Of a stretch of 64,000 bases of DNA, positions 56,401 through 64,000 are shown piece after piece (position 1 is the stretch's first letter; every line of letters begins with the position of its first letter). The position numbers were made by a program, and so were the translations under genes. The notes beneath the pieces are model-generated. The model had not been told where the DNA came from. It saw only the letters and a program-made list of their open reading frames with translations, and made no database searches. This DNA is from Takakia lepidozioides (Eukaryota > Streptophyta > Takakiopsida > Takakiales > Takakiaceae): positions 16,304,001 to 16,368,000 of the forward strand of contig CM060733.1 of the NCBI GenBank assembly GCA_030704615.1, written 5' to 3'.

Positions 56401-56975
56401 GCCTCCTCCACCAAGCGTTTGGCCTGTGAAGGTGGGGACACATCTCACAACTCACGAGATTGCCATGCTGGGAGGAGGCAGGCTTCTCCCTTTAGCGAGC
56501 CCCCTCTGTACATGCAGGTGCTTCTACTTCAGCAAGTTCTGGAGTGCCACCACCGAATGCTGATGCATGGCCAACAAAACGAAATGGGAAGCTGGTTCGT
56601 CGTTTCCCTCCGACTGCCGAGCATTTCGGCAAGGTGGAATCCGCTTGAATGCTTCAAGGTCGTGTTACAGGCACTACGGAAGTTCCACATCCCAGGTATG
56701 GACGAATCTACACTATGATGACCTCCACATCCGCTATGCACGACCGGTTGTACGACATCACCGTTTCAAATTTCCCCAACTGCACCTGTCCTGATTTTGT
56801 TGGCATGCTTACAACAAGTTTGGGAAAGACAGACAAATTTATACCCTGCAAGCATCTGTATTTTATCTTCTTGAACAGAATGGTTTGTGATCCCAGACAC
56901 GACATCTTCATTCACCAGGCCACCATGAGTTTCAACGAGGTGAATACACTTATGCAGCGGGATAGGAGCACATAG
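53499..56975 (+). pseudogene. MULE transposase with SWIM zinc finger, copy B (broken)
   Basis: Same protein as in copy A: N-terminal domain from ATG 53,499, GVHFGFHNHPVSKGD, and a DDE-like core (VYDPFYQRVMTIAVCD, FMADSAQANFNAIRIVFG) that reads on where A is frameshifted. The Cys motif FWFCPDDCGRC and the SWIM finger CTCPDF/CKHLYF follow. B-specific breaks are a TGA near 54,951 (CGA in A), a TAG near 55,737 (CAG in A), a 1-nt gain near 56,471 and a loss near 54,318 of 23 bp of coding sequence present in A. The TAG after GGGGATTGAC (54,036) is shared with A. Confidence 0.78.
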
Positions 56976-57208
56976 CATCCTCTTCACTTTGGTCATCTAC
57001 AAATTCCATTACTGGATTTTACAAGAGTTGAAACTTGAACTTGATGTCCCTTCATATATTTGATGCCAATGCAGCCTCCAATTATGTTGTGCAATGTGTG
57101 CCATTTCTTTCTTGTGTGTAGTCGTTCGAATAAAAATGGAATGGATGCAAATGCTTTCACAAGTCGTTCCTGTATTTTAATTTCTGGTGTTTTGCATGAA
57201 TGAATGTC

Positions 57209-57629
57209 ACGGCTATAGGCCCCTCGGCTATAGGTGCTACATGTTTCTGATGATATGGCATCTGCCAAGTTGTCCAGATGCCACGTCAGTCGGATATTGA
57301 CATGTCAGCAGACCCACGCCACGTCAGCCTCACGCTCACGCCACGTCAGCGCGACCCCACGCTCACGTCACATCAGCTGGTGTGAGCCTGCGCTCACGCC
57401 ACATCACCTCCGCGTGAGCGTACGCTCTCACGCTCACGCGGAAGTCACGTCCCTTTCGGGGGTGGGCTCTATGTGGCTACAGTTCTATTGTGTTCTATTG
57501 TAGCACAAGCTATTATAGATTGTAATAAGAAGTTCTTCAATGTCATAGGGCCCACCCCCGAAAAGAGGGCAATAGCGGCGAGGCAAAGTGACTTTTAGTT
57601 ACGCCGGCTTTGATCAGAGTCTTTTCTCT
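57209..57629. repeat. Right TIR of MULE copy B with a 110-bp palindromic insert
   Basis: Inverse of 36,355-36,625 apart from the insert at 57,454-57,563, whose 20-bp ends (starting TTTCGGGGGTGGGC) match inversely at 19 positions. The insert is also in copy A, so it predates the duplication. Confidence 0.82.
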
Positions 57630-58277
57630 CTCTATTTCATTGATATCTTTATGGGTTTACCTGGGTTTGTCAATGATTGTCGGGTGTGGGAACAGTGCAT
57701 CTCTATTGAAGTTTGAAGATAGATTCCAGATTTTCGTGGAATGACATCTTATGGTCGAAGAACGGATTAGAGTCAAACACAAGGTATGGTGGACTGTGAG
57801 TATGCTAGCTGGTCTGGCTTTAAGGCGGGCCTTGTACATGGCGTCGGCCTAATAATATTGCAAAGCATGATTTTCTTAACTCAATATTAATCACTTTGCA
57901 ATAGAAAAGGTATTGGCTGGCCTTGTACATGGCGCCGGCCTAATAATGTTGCAAACCATGGTCCTTTTAACTTGAGTATATTATTCACTTTGCAATAGAA
58001 AATGAATCAACATTAGCTGGGCCAATCAATGCACATATTTATGAAGTTTAAGGGACAGTCAATGTCAAATTTCCCTTCAGTCACAAACTGGTTCATAAAA
58101 GCCAAACCATCATATGTAAACAAGGAAGCTCAATTGTCTTTCCATCTCCAAGAATTTACTAGGCCATCATGGGATGTCTTCATTTTGAAAACAACAGGCT
58201 AAAACCAGCAATCACAAGTAGACAAGTTGTGGTACACTTTTAACAGTAACCAGATGTTTAATAGAATACAACGCTGA
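57630..58277. other. Unique flank (copy B)
   Basis: Counterpart of 10,560-11,200, with the same tandem 90-bp duplication and no gene. Confidence 0.55.
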
Positions 58278-60270
58278 CAATTGGCAAGAACATAGGCCCA
58301 TTTGAGTACCTGAACGTCCGGAAACTTGAACAACAAGTGCAGATCTGTTGGGGGCAAGACCACAACCCCTTAAGAACATTCAGAGCTCAAGAGGCCACCA
58401 TAACTTGATCACACTAGTTTTTAGGAATGTTTCAAGCCATAGCACACCACAACTAGAGCAATTGGCAAGGAGATAGGCCCATCTAAGTACGTGAACGTCC
58501 GGATACTTCAACAACAAGTGCAGATCTGTTGGGGGCCAGACCACAACCCCTTAAGAAAATTCAGAGCTCAAGAAGCCACCATACCTTGATCACACTAGTT
58601 GTTAGAAATGTTTCAAGCCATAGCACATCACAACTGGAGAAATTGCCAAGGAGATAGGCCCATCTGAGTACCCGAATGTCCGGAAACTTGAACAACAAGT
58701 GCAGATTTGTTGGCGGCCAGACCACAACCCCTTAATGAGATTCAGAGCTCAAGAGGCCACCATACCTTGATCACACTAGTTGTTAGAAATGTTTCAAGCC
58801 ATAGCCCACCACAATTGGAGCAATTGGCAAGAAGAGAGGCCCATCTGAGTACCTGAACGTCCGGATACTTGAATAACAAGTGCAGATCTGCTGGGGGCCA
58901 GACCACAACCCCTTAAGAAAATTCAGAGCTCAAGAAGCCACCATACCTTGATCACACTATGTTTCAAGCCATAGCACATCACAACTGGAAAAATTGCCAA
59001 GGAGATAGGCCCATCTGAGTACCCGAACGTCCGGAAACTTGAACAACAAGTGCAGATCTGTTGGGGGCAAGACCACAACCCCTTAAGAACATTCAGAGCT
59101 CAAGAGGCCACCATAACTTGATCACACTAGTTTTTATGAATGTTTCAAGCCATAGCACACCACAGCTAGAGCAATTGGCAAGGAGATAGGCCCATCTAAG
59201 TACGTGAACGTCCGGATACTTCAACAACAAGTGCAGATCTGTTGGGGGCCAGACCACAACCCCTTAAGAAAATTCAGAGCTCAAGAAGCCACCATACCTT
59301 GATCACACTAGTTGTTAGAAATGTTTCAAGCCATAGCACACCACAACTGGAGAAATTGCCAAGGAGATAGGCCCATCTGAGTACCCGAATGTCCGGAAAC
59401 TTGAACAACAAGTGCAAATTTGTTGGCGGCCAGACCACAACCCCTTAATGAGATTCAGAGCTCAAGAGGCCACCATACCTTGATCACACTAGTTGTTAGA
59501 AATGTTTCAAGCCATAGCCCACCACAATTGGAGCAATTGGCAAGAAGAGAGGCCCATCTGAGTACCTGAACGTCCGGATACTTGAATAACAAGTGCAGAT
59601 CTGCTGGGGGCCAGACCACAACCCCTTAAGAAAATTCAGAGCTCAAGAAGCCACCATACCTTGATCACACTATGTTTCAAGCCATAGCACATCACAACTG
59701 GAAAAATTGCCAAGGAGATAGGCCCATCTGAGTACCCGAACGTCCGGAAACTTGAACAACAAGTGCAGATCTGTTGGGGGCAAGACCACAACCCCTTAAG
59801 AACATTCAGAGCTCAAGAGGCCACAATAACTTGATCACACTAGTTTTTATGAATGTTTCAAGCCATAGCACACCACAACTAGAGCAATTGGCAAGGAGAT
59901 AGGCCCATCTAAGTACGTGAACGTCCGGATATTTCAACAACAAGTGCAGATCTGTTGGGGGCCAGACCACAACCCCTTAAGAAAATTCAGAGCTCAAGAA
60001 GCCACCATACCTTGATCACACTAGTTGTTAGAAATGTTTCAAGCCATAGCACACCACAACTGGAGCAATTGCCAAGGAGATAGGCCTATCTGAGTACCTG
60101 AACGTCCGGAAACTTGAACAACAAGTGCAGATTTGTTGGGGGCCAGACCACAACCCCTTGAAAATCCTTATGGCTCTAAAGGCTAGCATATCTTCATCAC
60201 CCTACTTGCTACAAATCCACCAAGCCATAGCACACCCAAATTGGAAAAATTGGCATGCAGATAGGGCACA
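58278..60270. repeat. 181-bp satellite with a 713-bp higher-order repeat, about 11 units (copy B)
   Basis: The variant GGGCAAGACCACAAC recurs at 58,353, 59,066 and 59,779, exactly 713 bp apart. Each 713-bp block holds four units, one of them shortened (CACTATGTTTCAAG, missing the AGTTGTTAGAA part). Copy A has about four units fewer, so a four-unit block was duplicated in B. Confidence 0.9.
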
Positions 60271-60541
60271 ACATAAATGAATGGGACTCGGTCTGGCTTC
60301 ACCCCCTGCTGATGTGCATTTGCTCACAGGTCTCCAAAGCCTCCATCCCCCATATCCATGATGTGCATGTCCTGCAATCATAGCACTCCAGAACACCACA
60401 TCTCGTTTGCCCATTAAACACTTCATTTGCATCCATAGCGCTCCCACATTTGGCATACATATCAACAAGGGTATTGTTCAGAATGACATCTGGTACTATT
60501 CCAGCCTTGACGATGTCACCATGGACCTCTTTTTCCTTCAT
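60202..60541 (-). pseudogene. PPR-protein gene fragment (copy B)
   Basis: As 12,417-12,756: KEVHGDIVKAGIVPDV, NTLVDMYAKCGSAMDA, then VVFWSAMIAGHAHHGYG in another frame. CGSAMDA here is closer to the usual PPR consensus than CGNTVDA in A. Confidence 0.8.
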
Positions 60542-61889
60542 GAATATATAAATGGTTGAGCCCTAGAATACAACTTCCTGGCAATGGTGCAAAGAATCGG
60601 CAACAGAAGACCCAAGCCTGGAGCGACCTACTGCAACAAAAGCATGAGAAATGAAGAGGGTGGGAGCGAGATTGATGGAGAGTTGGAGAGCGCTTGGGTG
60701 TGGACTAAGGAGAAGCAGACAATGTGAAAGAAAGATGGGGTAGAGAGGCGGGTGGAGAGGACAATATTATGAAAAAGCTAGGAAGCTGTCGGGCTTCAAC
60801 CCTCCCCGCATCAATTGCGCGCATGTCTCCAAAGCTGTTGAGCTCAACCCTCCCCGCATCGCTTGAGCGCAGGTGGTCTCCAAAGCTTCCATCTCGGACC
60901 CTAGCTATGCACGTGCAAATCATCCCACGACACAAACAAAGAAAACGACCAAGTCCAAGACTCATCGTTCAACACACAACCCCGCAACCCTAAATCCATT
61001 TTGAATGATTTTGAACTTTTATTGGATAGTACACTTTTTGTTACCCCAGTGGTTTGGTGCTCAAATCCTGCTACGTCATTTTTATATGTGGTACGGTATG
61101 TGAATTTCACTTTATTGTAATAGTACAATGTTAACTTTTATATGAAGTGATAGTAGAAATCGATAAAGGCAGGCCAAAATGAACTAATTAATATGACCAA
61201 ATTTAAATTATGTAATGTATGTTTGGCCATATCCGGGTCATATGAAACCTGTTTGACATAGTTTTTAGGGGGATAGCTTCAGGGCTTACAATGCTACCCA
61301 CCTACACCTCATTTTTGGGCTCTTACAAAAAAGTCTATAGATTTTTCCAAAGTATATTAGATTATCTATTTTTTTAAATAAAAAAATAAAATAAAACACC
61401 TATGAGCTACAGCTCACAAATCAGGCTTATCTACGAGATGTGACATATAAAAAATTGAATGAAGTATAAACAAATGTTGTCAAGCCTTGTAGTGAGTTCA
61501 ATTATTTGGAAATTTTATATTTTTGGAACTGGCTTAACTTATTTTCATTCTAAAATTCATCGTTGAAGTTTGGACATTGGAGAAAATAAATTTTTTGATG
61601 GTCTACGGGCACCCTCTACCTTATCAGATCAGCCCATACCTAGGTCATTAGATGGTGCCACGGCTCTAAGTGGAGAAGAGCTGGCTATGTTGGATACCAT
61701 ATTTCAAGCTAGTTTCGTATGACCAAACATTGTTCCAGTTGAGGAAAGTGCTTCAGAGAATGGATACTGTGATTCAGATTCAGAATAAAGTTGATTGTTT
61801 GGAACCATTTGTTCAATAGCATCATCCTACAATGATTTGGACACTTGTATATTTTTTAAAGTCTGCCACAAGTGCACAAACCACTTAGG
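60542..61889. other. Non-coding duplicated DNA (copy B)
   Basis: Counterpart of 12,757-14,107. No gene seen. It ends at the deletion junction near 61,889, where A has about 1.1 kb more. Confidence 0.5.
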
Positions 61890-62787
61890 GTATGGGTCAA
61901 CATTGGTTGACTGCCATATAAGCTCGAGGCTGAGGCAGTTGGGCATCTCCTATGGTGGGGTTCGGGAGCAAGCCACCAGCGTCATCACCCTCCGGACATT
62001 CACGGGACCGTTACCCAGCTTCTTACACTTCTAGCAGGGTGTAACCTTCTTCTGCTCAGCAATAAGCCGGCGCCGCTCTTGGCGTTGCTCGTACGTCAAC
62101 TGTGGCTGGTTGCCATTACTAGCGGTTGTGTTATTGGTGGATCCCTTGCTAAACGAAGCGACATAGGCAGAGGAGACCTTAGACTCTAACTGTGCGGATT
62201 CTTGCTCTTCGGCACTGAGCAGTCTGGACTCTTGACGAATGAGACGAATGGTGAGATTACTGAGGGTGGCGTCATCAACGTTGTCCCATGAAGAAAGAAA
62301 ATTGACATACTTGGGAGGAAGGTTAGCAATAATCTTGGCGATTGTTAGTGACGGTACTGTCGCCCATGTTGACAAGCTGAGACTTAATGATTTTGAGTTT
62401 GCCAAGAAAAGATGTTATAGTGTCGTCGCTATCCATCTTACACTTGTAGAAACGTTGCTGTACATGGTGCACAGACTCATGGGCTTGCTGATCATGGAGC
62501 AGTTTTAGCTCATCCCAAATAGCCTTTGAGGTGGTGCAGTCCATGAGGACTTCGAGAATACTCTCATCGACTGCTTTACAGAGCAGGGAGGTACATTGAT
62601 TGTCCTTCTGGATCCAATCGCGCTGGGCTTCGCCAGCATCAGGTTTAGGGACGGTGCCATCAACAATGCCCATCAGATCCTGGCCAAGGAGTATGGCACG
62701 GATCTGAAACTTCCACAGATGGAAGTTCATTCCATTATAGAGCTTGACGTTCCGCAACTCGGCGGTGGTATCCATGGTGCACTATGA
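61890..62787 (-). pseudogene. Ty1/copia gag fragment (copy B)
   Basis: Starts at ATG 62,775 (MDTTAELRNVKLYNGMNF) and encodes the copia Gag domain. An 8-nt deletion near 62,342 breaks the frame, and the fragment ends before the protease because the adjoining 1.1 kb is absent. The TGTTAC-rich upstream region (62,790-63,260) holds no gene. Confidence 0.85.
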
Positions 62788-63299
62788 CGTATTGGACTAT
62801 TACTTTGGTAAACGTGCTGTAGACACAGCAAAAAATAGGACACGTACTGTGAACACAGTACTTCACGCGTGGGGTATACTGGAAGGAATAAAAGGCCATT
62901 TTCCTGAGCTACTGCGCTACAGGATGCGTGTCTGTGGGCCCATAACCTATTGTAGTCTCAAGAAAAGATCAACATACAAAGTGAAAAAAGGCACAAGCAG
63001 GGATTGACACAGGCAAGCGCTTACGAGACAAGAGTAAAGATAAGGCCCTGATTCTCTTGATTAAAGTACACGAGCAGTACAGAAAAGCTCAAGCTGACAT
63101 TGACACAGCTCACACGCTTGATACTACGGTTCTTGGAGCAAAGCAAACAGCACACACGCCAAGCTAGAGAGAGAGAGAGTTAAAAGGGGGAAAAACGGGG
63201 AATATACACCCAGACGGCCAGGGAGGGAAAAGCCAGATCATGATGGTTGGCACAGGGGTTTAAAAGGGGCCTACGTGGTGATGTACAAAGGTTTGCATT

Positions 63300-63660
63300 C
63301 TACATAGCCGAGCTGGACATTCCAGCTGTACAGTTACCTCTCACGTAATGATTACAACACAATGTACTCAGATTTGGTTGTGCTTCCCGACGTACAAGGT
63401 GCTTCTGGCTGAGCCATGTTACATGGCCGTTGTTGAGGAACAAGAACGAATTTCGATTGATCTCATATTACTCTGGGGCCTCTTACATGGCACATTGAAC
63501 ATAGTGGCCAAGTCTCAAAGCGAACCAAACAACTCCACTGTATGACTTCCGATCATCAATATCAGCCGCATAGTCAGAGTCACAGTACGCAGTCAAGACA
63601 TGTGGATACAGTACACAAAAGGATACGCAAAGCGAGACTCTGTGTATCGCTCGATCTCCC
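63300..63660 (-). pseudogene. Ty1/copia RNase H fragment (copy B)
   Basis: Counterpart of 16,644-16,960; the minus strand again encodes the YCDSDYAADI region. It has about 82 bp near 63,446-63,528 that A lacks and that continue the RNase H-like reading, so B is the less deleted form. Confidence 0.65.
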
Positions 63661-63790
63661 ATCTGCGTTCAACTTCAACTTATAGATCTCTTTTCAGCTG
63701 ATACGTTTCCGACCTGGGGGTAATGGCTGCAATTCTCATGTATTGTTTTCAAGCATAAACTTTGCATTCATTGTCTGCTTCCACGTACTG

Positions 63791-64000
63791 ATCTATTTCA
63801 TTCGTTAATGCATGGCTCACTGACCTTAGCTATTACCAAGAAAACTACAACATACACAAGCACATATGTAAAAGCTAAAGTGCATCCTGCAAAAGCTGAT
63901 CACGAGAAGACAAAATATTAAGTAAAAGTGGAGCATTGCTCTCTATGTCCATGTACCAGTTATAGTAGAGTTCTCACACAATTTGGATGAGTGACCTTTT
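63791..64000. other. Unique DNA after the duplication end
   Basis: Homology with copy A ends near 63,790. I see nothing recognisable in this stretch. Confidence 0.5.

Larger units (their letters stand above)
36355..57629. mobile_element. Mutator-like element, copy B, complete with nested gypsy element
   Basis: Both TIRs are in the window: left 36,355-36,625, right 57,209-57,629, opposite orientation. Subtracting the 9.53-kb gypsy insertion leaves about 11.7 kb. Contents match copy A: tandem repeat, ParB/amino-methyltransferase gene on minus, SWIM-type transposase on plus. A target duplication is not clear: CTATTTCA occurs near both ends (36,330 and 57,632) but not flush with the left TIR. 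Sequence similarity to A continues past the right TIR, so A and B arose by segmental duplication and not by two transpositions. Confidence 0.82.

Noticed and set aside
36330-57640. CTATTTCA as target duplication of MULE copy B
   Set aside because: It is 16-17 bp away from the left TIR match and not flush with it, so it may be coincidence.

Overview
The window is nuclear DNA of a land plant, and almost all of it is transposon-derived. The evidence is GT-AG introns, a plant cutin-type glycerol-3-phosphate acyltransferase (GPAT), a plant-style PPR fragment, copia and Ty3/gypsy elements, and point changes typical of CG/CHG methylation decay. The PPR style and the piggyBac element suggest a seed-free plant, perhaps a fern; that is inference. 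The only gene that looks like a normal host gene is GPAT, present twice. Layout: positions 1-17,059 (copy A) and 36,728-63,790 (copy B) are a large direct duplication, so B lies about 36.7 kb downstream of A. Each copy holds a Mutator-like element (MULE) with long terminal inverted repeats (TIRs). B is complete at 36,355-57,629; A runs off the window start and ends at 10,559. Each MULE carries two divergent genes: on the plus strand a MULE transposase with a C-terminal SWIM zinc finger, and on the minus strand a multi-exon gene joining a ParB-like domain to an N4/N6 amino-type DNA methyltransferase fold. Right of each MULE are a 181-bp satellite that grades into a PPR pseudogene, unique DNA and degraded copia gag and RNase H pieces. 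In B only, a 9.53-kb Ty3/gypsy element (41,890-51,416, minus strand) sits inside the methyltransferase gene. It encodes gag, protease, a DNMT3-like C5-cytosine methyltransferase and an integrase followed by a PHD finger, and it lacks a reverse transcriptase. Between A and B (17,060-36,354) are two TTAA-flanked piggyBac-like elements (a 776-bp non-autonomous one and a 3.8-kb one with a full-length transposase), two inverted GPAT copies around a 7.4-kb spacer, a broken flavoprotein gene and a truncated copia element. How the parts fit: the notable theme is DNA-methylation machinery carried by mobile elements. A cut-and-paste element carries an amino-methyltransferase-like gene, and a retroelement carrying a cytosine methyltransferase and a PHD reader has inserted into that gene. 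All these element genes are broken in this window by nonsense changes, frameshifts, deletions or insertion, so the locus records the systems and is not a working copy. Only the two GPAT genes and the piggyBac core ORF look open. Exon borders are read by eye and approximate.
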